DNA from: Candidatus Methanoplasma porotermitis
GTDB taxonomy: Archaea; Thermoplasmatota; Thermoplasmata; Methanomassiliicoccales; Methanomethylophilaceae
Direction: 5' to 3'
Assembly: GCA_031290095.1 (NCBI GenBank)
Contig: JAITOF010000037.1
Span: forward strand, 1-40,542
DNA: 40,542 nucleotides
This document shows positions 16,027 through 24,509 of the stretch, piece after piece. The position numbers and the translations under genes are program-made. Position 1 is the first letter of the stretch, and each line of letters begins with the position of its first letter. The notes under the pieces are model-generated. The model did no database searches, had not been told where the DNA came from, and worked only from the letters and a program-made list of their open reading frames with translations.

Positions 16027-17262
16027 TCACCCGAGTAGCCAATCAATGATGTTCACGTTCTTCACGCCGCCGTAGTCATCTATCGTCGTCCTGTCCATCG
16101 ACAGCACGACCTTCTCGTAGCCGTCGCGGATGCTCAGCAACGAGCCGACCTCGCGTTCCCTCGTCTTTTCGTCTGCCAGAGATTGCGTCACCTGGTAGTA
16201 CGCCCGCTCGCGGTTCTTGGTGGCGACGAAATCCACTTCTGCCGTGCCGACGCGCCCGACGGAAACGTCGTAACCCCTTCGTATCAGCTCCATGTACACG
16301 GTGTTCTCCAGTATGCGGCCGTAATCGTCGTTCCATGTACTCATGACGAGGGTTCGTATCCCAGGATCGACGACGTAGTACTTGTCCAGAGTCTTCAGTG
16401 CCGTCTTCCCGTTCACGTCGTATCTCTTTGCCTTGTACAGGAGGAACGCATCTGTCATCATGCCGATGTAGTTGTCCACGGTTGTATGGCTGTTCCGTCT
16501 GCCGTTGCTGCTCAGGTAGTCGGAGATGCTTTTTGCCGAGACTATGTTTCCTGCGTTGTCTATCAAGTATTCGGCAAGGCTCTTCAACAGGGCGCGGTCC
16601 CTGACGCCGTTTTTGATGCCGACGTCCAGGTTCAGTATGGTCCCGTATATCCCGTCTGCGACCGTGGTCTTGAGTTCTGGATAGCTCGTCAACACCACGG
16701 CGGGGAACCCTCCGAACCTCAGGTATTCCTCGAGCTCGGCCTGCATGCCCCTTCCGGCAGCCGTCGCATCGGACCCTTTGAAGTCCAGAAATTCCCTGAA
16801 GGACAGCGGGAGAACATGGACTTCGACGAACCTCCCCACCAGTTTGGTCCCGATGTCTGGCGTCACGGAATTGGAGCCTGTGACGTACAGGTCGGCATCC
16901 TTCATGTCGGTGAACATGCTGATCAGCGCCCCCTCCCAGTCGGCGACGTTCTGTATTTCGTCCAGCATGACGTAGTTCCTCCCCGCGCCTAGTTTTCCCT
17001 CGACCAGGTCGTAAAGGTCGTCGGCATCCTTCACGGACGTGCGATATTCTCTGGAATCAAGATTAATGCGCACGATGTTTTTCGGGTCCACCCCCTCGCT
17101 GACCAGATAGTTTTCGTAAAGGTCGAGCAGAGTGGATTTTCCGCATCTTCTGACACCTGTGATCACTTTAATGAACGGTCCGTCGCGGAGCTTCCTCAGT
17201 GTATCGAGATATAGGGGCCTGTCCCTGGGCGTCATGCTGTCCATGGCCACAGGATGCATCAT
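16027..17262 (-). CDS. AAA_14/DUF4143 family ATPase (copy A)
   Basis: A 411-aa P-loop ATPase with a C-terminal DUF4143 domain. Walker A is GVRRCGKST (about residues 36-44), Walker B is YVMLDEIQN, and the sensor-like VTGSNS follows. A winged-helix-like middle part is followed by the DUF4143 region with a PD-(D/E)xK-like pattern EVDFVATKNRERAYYQVT, in which Gln replaces the usual E/QxK lysine partner. The family is very common in archaea and often occurs in lineage-specific copies; its true role is not established. It is closely related to copy B at 31698. The TATA-like AATAAAATAAATA near 17265-17278 would favour a start at ATG 17244 or 17235 rather than 17262; the matching start of copy B supports a shorter N-terminus. 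DNA upstream holds a palindrome shared with copy B. Confidence 0.88.
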   Translation of the reverse strand: MMHPVAMDSMTPRDRPLYLDTLRKLRDGPFIKVITGVRRCGKSTLLDLYENYLVSEGVDPKNIVRINLDSREYRTSVKDADDLYDLVEGKLGAGRNYVMLDEIQNVADWEGALISMFTDMKDADLYVTGSNSVTPDIGTKLVGRFVEVHVLPLSFREFLDFKGSDATAAGRGMQAELEEYLRFGGFPAVVLTSYPELKTTVADGIYGTILNLDVGIKNGVRDRALLKSLAEYLIDNAGNIVSAKSISDYLSSNGRRNSHTTVDNYIGMMTDAFLLYKAKRYDVNGKTALKTLDKYYVVDPGIRTLVMSTWNDDYGRILENTVYMELIRRGYDVSVGRVGTAEVDFVATKNRERAYYQVTQSLADEKTREREVGSLLSIRDGYEKVVLSMDRTTIDDYGGVKNVNIIDWLLG

Positions 17263-17311
17263 GTGTATTTATTTTATTGTTCACATATAAGCATAAAACC
17301 TAAATTTATTA

Positions 17312-17335
17312 TTTTGTGCTTATATACAAGCAAAA
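17312..17335. promoter_or_regulatory. Palindromic operator-like site of ATPase A
   Basis: TTTTGTGCTTATATACAAGCAAAA; on the minus strand it reads TTTTGCTTGTATATAAGCACAAAA. The core TTTTGCTTGT...ATAAGCA is shared with the site before ATPase B (31666-31687). A further half-site-like ATAAGCATAAAA lies at 17287-17298, closer to the gene. A repressor or the ATPase itself may bind; this is inference. Confidence 0.6.
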
Positions 17336-17415
17336 TACTATGGACATGGCAACGGTCCGCGCCCGCCGTTCTGTGACAGCGCGCCGTTCGCCAGAAGAAC
17401 AAAAAACACGTTGAC

Positions 17416-17435
17416 GGCGGGCCTTGCGGCCCGCC
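17416..17435 (-). terminator. Terminator of the acyl-CoA synthetase gene
   Basis: A perfect 8-bp stem (GGCGGGCC / GGCCCGCC) with a 4-base loop lies 16 bp past the stop. On the minus strand it is followed by a T6 run around 17401-17406. Confidence 0.75.
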
Positions 17436-17451
17436 GATATAGGCAGCCTCG

Positions 17452-19551
17452 TCAGTCGGACAGGGTGCAGAGGGCATCGACCGCCCAGCAGCCCTCCCCC
17501 TTCTTACCGACGATCACGGGGTTGATTTCCAGCTCGAGGATCTCGGGGTTCTCGACGGATGCGAGCACGATCCTGCGGATCATGTCCTTCACGGCGTCCA
17601 CGTCCGCAAGGGGGAGCCCCCTCGCCCCGGAGAGGAGCTTGTACGCCTTGGTGGACGTTATCATCCTGTCCAGCTGCTGCTCGCTCATCGGCACGTGCGC
17701 CTGGGATATCTCGCCCAGTATCTCCACGTATATGCCGCCTAGCCCGAAGGACACGACAGGACCGAACTGGACGTCGCGGATCATGGAAAGTATGACCTCT
17801 TGGCCGAACGCCATCTGCTGTATCGACACGCCGTCCAGCCTCGCGTCGGGCTTCGCGGCCTTGCACGAGGACATGATCTTCGCGAATGCCTCCTTCGCGG
17901 CTTCGCGGCTCTTCACGCCGACGACGACCCCTCCGACGTCGGTCTTGTGGGCTATGTCAGGAGACAGGATCTTCATGACGACGGGATATCCTATCCTGTC
18001 GCACTCCTTCGCGGCGTCGTCCGCGCTCCGGACGGTGGCCTCGCCCGGCACGGATATGCCGTACGCGGCGAAGATCTGCTTGCCCTCGGCCTCCGTGAGC
18101 GACTTCCTGCCTTCCGCCCTTGCTTTGTCTATGACCTTCTTGGACGCCCCCCTTCCCCCGCCGACGACCTTGGGGACGGTCAGAGGATCGTGCTTGGCGT
18201 CCTTGTTGACTGTGTACTTCCGAAGTATCGACAAGGCGCGCACGGCCCTGTCAGGCGTCGGATAGCATGGGATCTTCCCGTCTCTGAGTATGGCGTTGGC
18301 GCGGTCGCACTTCTCCCCGCCGGCGAAGCAGCACGTGGTCGGTATGGGTATCTCGTCCCTCATCTCCACGATGATGCGGGCTATCGCCTCGAGGTCGGCC
18401 GTGTCCAGAGGAGACCCCATGACCACGAGCCCTCCAACGGACGGGTCCTTGATCACTGCTTTTATGGCGCTTCTGAAGTGCTCTGCCTTCGCGTCCCCCC
18501 TTATGTCTATGGGGTTCGTGAGGCCGGCCACGTTGGGTAGCGCGTTCTTGATCTCGTCGATCGTGCTTTGGGCAAGCTTCGCCGCATGTATGAACGGCGC
18601 TTCGTACGCCGCGTCCGCGGACATGACCCCAAGCCCTCCAGCGTTGGTTATGATCGCGATGCCGTCCTTCTTCATCAGGCTGCAGGTGCTGAAGACTGCG
18701 AGCGCGTCGAAGAGCTCGTCGGCGTCGGACGCCCTGTGCATGTTGAGCTTGTTGAACACTACGTCGTTCACGGTGTCGGACCCGGCAAGGGAGCCGGTGT
18801 GCGACGATGCCGCCGCAGACCCTGCGGCAGTCTTTCCGGACTTGAACACGACGATGGGCTTCTTCACGGCCATGTTCTCAACGGCCTTCACGAGCTTGGC
18901 GCCGTTGGATATCCCTTCGCAATACATTCCGATGACCTTGGTGTCGGGGTCCTCGGACAGATACGGAATCAAGTCTCCCTCGTCCACGTCGCTCTTGTTT
19001 CCGAACGTGACGAACTTGGAGTTCCCGAGCTTGGTGGACTTGGCCCACTCGAGGATCGACGACCCGAGCGCGCCGGACTGGGAGAGTATGGCTATGTTCC
19101 CTATGGGGGGGACTATGTGCGTGAACGTGACGTTCACCCCGTCCTTTATGTTCATGTTGCCGAAGCAGTTCGGGCCAAGTATCCTCACCCCGTTCTTTTT
19201 TGCGGCCTCCAAGAGCTTCTTCTCGAGCTCGGCGCCCTCGGCACTCTCCTCCCTGAACCCTGCAGTGAGGATGGACGCGCATTTCACGCCCGCTTTTCCG
19301 AGCCTGTCCATCCCCTCGATCACGAGCGTGTTCTTGACAGCGACGACCGCAAGGTCGACAGGCTTTCCAATCTCTGTGACGGAGGCGTAAGCCTTGACGC
19401 CCTGTATCTCTCCGCCTTTGGGGTTCACGGGGTAGAGCCCGCCTTTGAACCCTGCGTCTATCATGTTCTTGAGGAGCATCCCGCCTAGTTTCGTCACATC
19501 AGCGGACGCCCCGATTATTGCCACCGACTTGGGGCTCAGAAAGCTTTTCAT
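17452..19551 (-). CDS. ADP-forming acyl-CoA synthetase (acetyl-CoA synthetase type), single-chain
   Basis: A 699-aa fusion of the alpha and beta parts of NDP-forming acyl-CoA synthetases. It interconverts an acyl-CoA, ADP and phosphate with the free acid, CoA and ATP. The CoA-binding domain (residues 1-130, starting SVAIIGASADVTKLGG) is followed by the two succinyl-CoA-ligase-like domains with SQSGALGSSILEW and ASSHTGSLAGSD, whose His is the expected phosphorylated residue. The C-terminal ATP-grasp part (about 470-699) contains GYPVVMKILSPDIAHKTDVGGVVVG and ends in LEINPVIV. With Por and PEP synthase in this window it links acetate-level carbon to pyruvate and sugars, or yields ATP from acetyl-CoA. 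Exact acyl specificity is unknown. ATG 19551 follows CAGGGCT. Confidence 0.93.
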   Translation of the reverse strand: MKSFLSPKSVAIIGASADVTKLGGMLLKNMIDAGFKGGLYPVNPKGGEIQGVKAYASVTEIGKPVDLAVVAVKNTLVIEGMDRLGKAGVKCASILTAGFREESAEGAELEKKLLEAAKKNGVRILGPNCFGNMNIKDGVNVTFTHIVPPIGNIAILSQSGALGSSILEWAKSTKLGNSKFVTFGNKSDVDEGDLIPYLSEDPDTKVIGMYCEGISNGAKLVKAVENMAVKKPIVVFKSGKTAAGSAAASSHTGSLAGSDTVNDVVFNKLNMHRASDADELFDALAVFSTCSLMKKDGIAIITNAGGLGVMSADAAYEAPFIHAAKLAQSTIDEIKNALPNVAGLTNPIDIRGDAKAEHFRSAIKAVIKDPSVGGLVVMGSPLDTADLEAIARIIVEMRDEIPIPTTCCFAGGEKCDRANAILRDGKIPCYPTPDRAVRALSILRKYTVNKDAKHDPLTVPKVVGGGRGASKKVIDKARAEGRKSLTEAEGKQIFAAYGISVPGEATVRSADDAAKECDRIGYPVVMKILSPDIAHKTDVGGVVVGVKSREAAKEAFAKIMSSCKAAKPDARLDGVSIQQMAFGQEVILSMIRDVQFGPVVSFGLGGIYVEILGEISQAHVPMSEQQLDRMITSTKAYKLLSGARGLPLADVDAVKDMIRRIVLASVENPEILELEINPVIVGKKGEGCWAVDALCTLSD

Positions 19552-19567
19552 AGCCCTGTAATAAAAT

Positions 19568-19672
19568 TCCTGTAATTAAACCTAATCCTGTAAATCGTAG
19601 AAAAACGATGAAATAAGCCTATTTTTATTCGAAATTCGTAGAAATATTGCCAAAAATTAAAGATTTCTGTAA
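19568..19672 (-). promoter_or_regulatory. Repeated TTACAGRA motifs before the acyl-CoA synthetase gene
   Basis: Read on the minus strand, TTACAGGA occurs twice 18 bp apart and TTACAGAA once further upstream. The regular spacing suggests binding sites for a regulator of the acyl-CoA synthetase; a TATA-like GGTTTAATTAC lies between the first two. Confidence 0.4.
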
Positions 19673-19841
19673 ATTTCGACAATAAATAAACATTTTAAGC
19701 CTATATAGCAATTTTATACATCTAATAACGTCTATCGCCGTATATGTCACCTGATCGAACACTGTTCTACAGGTGCGTGCGACACGGCCTCCTCCCCTGC
19801 CGTTTTTGGTCAAGAGCCTCTCCGACGCCGACGGAAGGGGC

Positions 19842-19873
19842 GGGGGACGGCGACTGCGGACATGCCGTCCCCC
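19842..19873 (-). terminator. Hairpin behind the beta-helix adhesin gene
   Basis: A perfect 10-bp inverted repeat, GGGGGACGGC and GCCGTCCCCC, with a 12-base loop, 29 bp past the adhesin stop. No strong T run follows, so it may act in termination or RNA stability. Confidence 0.6.
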
Positions 19874-19901
19874 TGTTTATTTCACGCTATGCCGAGGCCC
19901 G

Positions 19902-22900
19902 TCACTCCTCCGACCCCTCGCCTCTCAGGGCATGACGCACGATCAGAAGCACGACAGCGGCCGCCAGCAACATGCCCACCACAGGTGTCCAGCGGTTGAC
20001 CCAATCCATCGGCAGGGACAGGTCGTCGAGCAGGAACCAGGCCGCCGCGGCGAGTATGCCCAAGACGATCGCCAATATCGTCAGGACGCTATGGAGCCTT
20101 CCTGGGCGCCTCTCGTCCTCGTCACGGGCGAACACAGACCATAGTATCACGACGATGGACAGCACCAGGCCCGCTATTGCGAACAACAGGCTCACGAGGC
20201 TCCAAGATTCTCCGCCTGTCTCTAGTCTGTCGTCGGCCCGTCCGTCGCCGCCGACATCGACAGGGGTGCTTGTGAACAATGCAGTGACATGCACGTTCGA
20301 GCTAGGCATGGTGAAGCTTGCTGTCGGCCCTGCGGAAAGGACGACGCCGCCGCTGTTGACCCTCCATCCGCTGAACGAGTACCCATCGGCGGCGACGGCC
20401 GCAAGCGTGACAGTCACGCCCGCTCTCGCCGTCGTCCTGTCGGAGGACGCGTCGCCTCCCCAGGTTGGGTCCGCGTCCACTGTGACTCTGTACTCGTCCG
20501 AGCCGATGACCGGGATGAGTGTTTTCAAGAACACCGCGTGAAGTACGTTGGAGCCGCTTGCAAGCTCGACATACGACACGGACAAGGCGCCTGCCACCGC
20601 CGCCGCAGACTTGTCTGTCACGGCGCCGTCGCCGGCAGTAAGGATCACGGAATCAAGATACCAGCCAGAGCCGGGCGCCAGGGTGAACGCGTTCAGGATG
20701 TCCCACACGCCCGTTACCAAGTTCCTTCTGAGGGTCACGGTCGTGCTCCCGCCGCTGTCGAAGACTCCGTCGCCTGCATGCGTCAGGGTCAAAGTCATCT
20801 CTGAGTACTTCTCCAAGGTCATGATGACCACGGCATAGCCCTCGGCCCCTGAGGACAGCGGCACTGTCACATGGAGGCCGTCGGCCTCGCGCACCGGCAC
20901 GGCGTAGACGATGGCGCCGATTGGGTTGGCCCCAGAGTCCAAAGGACGTATCGCCGCGACGTACTCGTGGGTGTCGCGGTCGGCGGGGCTTATTTCAGCA
21001 GGATACGAGATCACGAAGTCCGATGTCCCTGATGTCTTCAAGGTCGACATCCACAGGCTCGATTTCGGTCCTGCCGCCGGTCCGGCCGCGTAGCCGCCAT
21101 ATGTGGAATCCAGGGCCGCAGAGGCTGTGATGGAAGACTCGAGCGTCGGAAGGATGGTCCCGATGCGCAGGTCGGCGTTTTTCCTGTCCAAGGGGTATAT
21201 CGCTTTGTCGAACCCGTATATGGCGCCGGACACGTTGGTCCCCAGGCCGATTAGGTTCTCGCCAATGACTGCGTCCTTGCCTATCTGTATGAAGTGTCCC
21301 GTACCCACAGAAGACGGCATTGACGCATCGCCTGACGGCCCCACGGCAATGTCGTTGCCGTATAGCACCATCCCGCCCGCTACAAGCGGATCGCCTAAGG
21401 CAGTCGCCGTGTTGCCAGAGACCTCTCCGCCGTTGAATATGAATTTAGGTCCAGCAATAGTCTGGCTAGAATCCTTGGACGCGACGAGCACCCCTCCGCC
21501 GACGACGGCCGTGTTCCCTGTGATCTTGCCGCCGTTCATGATGAACACCGAATCGCGGAGCATGAACACCCCGCCACCGCCTTCGTTGCCGGTGTTCAGG
21601 CCGGAGCTGAACGCTCCGTTCGCCTTGTTGCCCGAAATTTCTCCGCCGTCCATGGTGAGGGTGCTCGCATAGCTGAGGTATATCGCGCCTCCGCCGGAGG
21701 GGCTCACGTTGCCGGTTATCTTCGCGCCGTCATATATGTGGACGAGGACGTTGCGCATGACGTACATGGCGCCGCCGTTGTCTCCTCTGGAGACGTTGTC
21801 GGAGACTTCGCCGTATATGTCAAGCTTTACAGTGGGAGCCGCAGACCCCTGATAGTTGAGCAATATCGCCGCTGTGCCGACGTTATTGCCCGATATTTTA
21901 CTTCCGAGGCGGAGGGTGAATTGGTTATCGGTGCTTCCAGAATGTATCACCATGTTGAGATCATTGCCGGATATCTCGCCGTAGTGGTCGACCGTGTTGT
22001 TCTTGCCTGTGACTTGGATGAAAGTCAGGAGTCCGTCGTTGTCGACGGCTTTCCCCTTGAAATTGACGGTGTTTCCGTCGCTGGGGACGTCTATCGTGCT
22101 CGCGCCCGACATGTGGTTGCCCGAGATCTCGCTCGTGGTCAAGAAATTCACTGTCGAGCCGCCGATTTGGAAGTACACGAGGCGACCGTTGACGGCGTTG
22201 TTGGTGATCTTTCCGCCGAAATTCACCGTCGAGTCTGTGCCGTCAAGTCGTATGAAGTTGCTGGACCCGTCGGTGCCGATAGTCCCGCCGTTCAGCGTCG
22301 TGTTGTAGTTCAGGGTCCCGCCGTTCACCCATATGATTCCATAGAGGCTGCTCGTCTTGCTGCCGTCGACATGGCTGCCGGGCTCGAGCGTGAGGGTTGC
22401 GCCCGCGACGCGGAGCGCCGACGCGCCGCCGACGTTGATTATTTTTGCACCAGGCCCCAGCGTGATGTAAGCTCTGTCGGAATATGCGGACAGGACGGAG
22501 TCGTACACGTCAGACGCCCAGCCGGGATTGCCGCCTGGAGCTGTCGGAATTGAGCCGGTGAACCCGTCAGGGTTGTTCGCATCGTCAAAAGTGATGTTCT
22601 CAAAACGGACGCCTGCGGTCTTTGTATCGTCAAGGTAATCCGTCGCGACCTCCAGCATGCCGGGGTTAAAATCTCCCCTGGCATCGTACACAGAATTGAA
22701 ACTCGTGCTTCTTGTGACAGTGATGCTAGAATTTATTCCCTTGATCGTCAAGTGCTTGTCGGCGACATATGCACGATCCTTCATCAGCAGATTCTCGGTC
22801 ACGACGATGATGTCATAGTCGCCGGCGGCTGTCACGGCGGCAGCCAGCGTGGGGTATATTGGGCTGTACGTCACGCCGTCGCTCCCAACATACAGGGTGG

Positions 22901-23006
22901 CGCCAGGCGAGCCGTCTGCCTCGTATCCAAGATCCAGGCCGGGCAGCACCGTCAAAAACGCAACCGTAAGAGCCAAGACTGCCACTGCGGCTGTAATCCT
23001 CCTCAT
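19902..23006 (-). CDS. Large beta-helix (POMP-like) adhesin with C-terminal membrane anchor
   Basis: A 1034-aa exported protein. A signal peptide (about residues 1-28, MRRITAAVAVLALTVAFL...) is followed by a long right-handed beta-helix region (about 60-600). It is built of short repeats of the polymorphic-outer-membrane-protein kind: GGAIY, GGEISGN, GGKITGNTA, repeated NFGGKI and GNN. A Flg_new_2-like domain (about 835-912, with GYSFSGW) precedes a C-terminal part with three hydrophobic helices (about 935-960, 970-995 and 1010-1028). Such adhesin-like proteins are abundant in gut methanogens. ATG 23006 is followed directly by the signal peptide, so the start is secure. A 12-base G run on the coding strand ends 9 bases before it. 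Confidence 0.85.
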   Translation of the reverse strand: MRRITAAVAVLALTVAFLTVLPGLDLGYEADGSPGATLYVGSDGVTYSPIYPTLAAAVTAAGDYDIIVVTENLLMKDRAYVADKHLTIKGINSSITVTRSTSFNSVYDARGDFNPGMLEVATDYLDDTKTAGVRFENITFDDANNPDGFTGSIPTAPGGNPGWASDVYDSVLSAYSDRAYITLGPGAKIINVGGASALRVAGATLTLEPGSHVDGSKTSSLYGIIWVNGGTLNYNTTLNGGTIGTDGSSNFIRLDGTDSTVNFGGKITNNAVNGRLVYFQIGGSTVNFLTTSEISGNHMSGASTIDVPSDGNTVNFKGKAVDNDGLLTFIQVTGKNNTVDHYGEISGNDLNMVIHSGSTDNQFTLRLGSKISGNNVGTAAILLNYQGSAAPTVKLDIYGEVSDNVSRGDNGGAMYVMRNVLVHIYDGAKITGNVSPSGGGAIYLSYASTLTMDGGEISGNKANGAFSSGLNTGNEGGGGVFMLRDSVFIMNGGKITGNTAVVGGGVLVASKDSSQTIAGPKFIFNGGEVSGNTATALGDPLVAGGMVLYGNDIAVGPSGDASMPSSVGTGHFIQIGKDAVIGENLIGLGTNVSGAIYGFDKAIYPLDRKNADLRIGTILPTLESSITASAALDSTYGGYAAGPAAGPKSSLWMSTLKTSGTSDFVISYPAEISPADRDTHEYVAAIRPLDSGANPIGAIVYAVPVREADGLHVTVPLSSGAEGYAVVIMTLEKYSEMTLTLTHAGDGVFDSGGSTTVTLRRNLVTGVWDILNAFTLAPGSGWYLDSVILTAGDGAVTDKSAAAVAGALSVSYVELASGSNVLHAVFLKTLIPVIGSDEYRVTVDADPTWGGDASSDRTTARAGVTVTLAAVAADGYSFSGWRVNSGGVVLSAGPTASFTMPSSNVHVTALFTSTPVDVGGDGRADDRLETGGESWSLVSLLFAIAGLVLSIVVILWSVFARDEDERRPGRLHSVLTILAIVLGILAAAAWFLLDDLSLPMDWVNRWTPVVGMLLAAAVVLLIVRHALRGEGSEE

Positions 23007-23015
23007 ATGCTTCCG

Positions 23016-23027
23016 CCCCCCCCCCCC
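23016..23027 (-). repeat. 12-base G run (coding strand) just before the adhesin start
   Basis: Twelve C on the plus strand, G on the adhesin's coding strand, nine bases before its ATG. It sits in the ribosome-binding and transcription-start zone. Confidence 0.95.
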
Positions 23028-23041
23028 TTCTCGTCCCTGCG

Positions 23042-23050
23042 CGAATAAAA
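23042..23050 (-). promoter_or_regulatory. Putative TATA box of the adhesin gene
   Basis: On the minus strand the sequence is TTTTATTCG, about 15-34 bp before the G run. A start site 25-27 bp downstream would fall inside the run. Confidence 0.35.
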
Positions 23051-23382
23051 TGCCGGCTTCAAAAATTAAAAAAAAAGATTTCTCTGTCTAGTACATGGGG
23101 TACGTCGCCCGGCCGAGAATCCTCTCTCCGCCTCGCTTGATTCTGTCATGACTGTATTGCCCCCCACAGGCGAACGATGCGTGCACTGGCGCGTTACGCC
23201 GTGCTGCGTCGATCCGCGCATGTAGTCGCCTTGTAAGCTTGTTAATTTGTATTTGACACTTCTGATTGCAAACCGCGTTTACAGATTCTGGCCGTAGCCT
23301 TGCTCGCAACCGGTCCGTCGGCAGGATGCCTCTCATTTGACGAATCGTACCAGATCCGTTCGACTACAAGACGTCCAACGAC

Positions 23383-23394
23383 GGGGGGGGGGGG
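23383..23394. repeat. 12-base G run between adhesin and pyrB
   Basis: Twelve G on the plus strand, directly before CAAATAAAG (23395-23403), a TATA-like string readable on either strand. It is 377 bp upstream of the adhesin start and 185 bp before the pyrB ATG. Confidence 0.95.
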
Positions 23395-23550
23395 CAAATA
23401 AAGAAACACGGGCGTCTCGCTAACGCTGTGTCAATGTGGTTCCGCCTCTATCCATGTTGAGGGGGCCGCCCGCTTTACTGACGGCATCGTTCAGCCGCCT
23501 CCTCGGAACAGCCGTCGAACACGCCGCGCGGCGCACTCGCGAGACAAAGA

Positions 23551-23558
23551 GTTATATC
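23551..23558 (+). promoter_or_regulatory. TATA box of the pyrB operon
   Basis: GTTATATC lies 22-29 bp before ATG 23580. It supports this start over an in-frame GTG at 23436 and predicts a leaderless transcript. Confidence 0.65.
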
Positions 23559-23579
23559 GGGACTCCCGAATGCAGTTGC

Positions 23580-24509
23580 ATGGACTTCTACGACAAGGAC
23601 CTCGTGTCCATCCGCGACTTGGACCGCGGACAGATCGAAGAGCTGCTAGACCTCTCCGAGAGGATGATACCATACGCCCGGGGGGAGAAGGTGAAGCGGG
23701 CCCTCGACAGCCGCATACTGGGCAACCTGTTCTTCGAGCCCTCCACCCGCACCAAGCTCTCGTTCGAGAGCGCGGCATACAGGCTCGGATGCGACGTGAT
23801 CGACGTCTCGGAGATGTCCGTGACGTCCATGTCTAAGGGCGAGACGCTTGCGGACACGATAAAGATGGTCGACGCATACTGTGACCTCATCGTCCTTAGG
23901 CATCCGCACGAGGGCGCCGCCAGGCTGGCGGCCAAGTTCTCCGAGAACCCCGTGGTCAATGCTGGCGACGGCGCCGGGTCCCATCCGACGCAGACGCTCC
24001 TCGACCTGTTCACCATGAGAAGGTCCAAAGGCTCCCTCGACGGCCTGAACGTGGTGCTGGTGGGCGACCTGAAGTACGGTCGCACCGTACACTCGCTCGC
24101 AGAGGCGCTGACCATGTTCGGCGCCAAGCTGACGTTCGTGGCTCCCGAGAGCCTCCAGATGCCCGCAGACACCTTTGAGCATCTCAAGAGCAGGGGATGC
24201 ACCCCTGGCAAGACCGACGAGCTGGACAGCGTCATCGGCCAGGCAGACGTCCTCTACGTCACGAGGATTCAAAAGGAGAGGTTTCCCGACCCCGCCGAGT
24301 ATCAGAAAGTCGCAGGAACGTACAGGATTAGCAACGCCGTGCTCAGAGAGGCGAAGAGCGACATGATCGTCATGCACCCTCTCCCAAGGGTCGACGAGAT
24401 CCTTCCGGAAGTGGACCCGACCCCCCATGCCAAGTACTTCGAGCAGGCGTTCAACGGGGTGCCGGTCAGAATGGCCATACTATGCTCCATCCTCGGGGGC
24501 GACATCTGA
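23580..24509 (+). CDS. pyrB: Aspartate carbamoyltransferase, catalytic chain
   Basis: A 309-aa catalytic subunit that joins carbamoyl phosphate and aspartate, the committed step of pyrimidine synthesis. The carbamoyl-phosphate loop is FEPSTRTKLSFESA (Ser55-Thr-Arg-Thr-Lys59); the aspartate-side motifs GDGAGSHPTQTLLDL and MHPLPRVDEI are present. Length is typical. The frame is open upstream to GTG 23436, but the extension is Arg-rich, unlike the family, and the TATA box lies within it. pyrI overlaps its stop by one base (TGATG). Confidence 0.96.
   Translation: MDFYDKDLVSIRDLDRGQIEELLDLSERMIPYARGEKVKRALDSRILGNLFFEPSTRTKLSFESAAYRLGCDVIDVSEMSVTSMSKGETLADTIKMVDAYCDLIVLRHPHEGAARLAAKFSENPVVNAGDGAGSHPTQTLLDLFTMRRSKGSLDGLNVVLVGDLKYGRTVHSLAEALTMFGAKLTFVAPESLQMPADTFEHLKSRGCTPGKTDELDSVIGQADVLYVTRIQKERFPDPAEYQKVAGTYRISNAVLREAKSDMIVMHPLPRVDEILPEVDPTPHAKYFEQAFNGVPVRMAILCSILGGDI

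Larger units (their letters stand above)
19552..19901. other. AT-rich intergenic region between two minus-strand genes
   Basis: No gene is seen. The part near the acyl-CoA synthetase (19560-19740) is very AT-rich for this GC-rich genome and has TCCTGTAA at 19568-19575 and 19586-19593 plus TTCTGTAA at 19665-19672, and CGTAGAAA twice. It is probably the promoter/control region of the acyl-CoA synthetase. The part near the adhesin holds its terminator hairpin. Confidence 0.6.
23007..23579. other. Intergenic region with two 12-base G/C runs
   Basis: Divergent region between the adhesin and pyrB. It holds the runs at 23016-23027 and 23383-23394, an A-rich segment near 23060-23080, and the pyrB TATA box. 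A minus-strand frame at 23088-23336 (82 aa, ending GGERILGRATYPMY) is basic and could be a transposase tail relic, but I cannot place it in a family. Confidence 0.6.

Noticed and set aside
19105-19111. Seven-base G/C runs inside acyl-CoA synthetase, UPF0200 and DUF92 genes as phase-variable sites
   Set aside because: Seven bases is within what GC-rich coding sequence shows by chance, and these are housekeeping-type genes.
23088-23336. 82-codon minus-strand frame as a gene or transposase remnant
   Set aside because: Its end (YSHDRIKRGGERILG) is suggestive, but I cannot tie it to a family and there are no terminal repeats; mentioned only in the intergenic entry.
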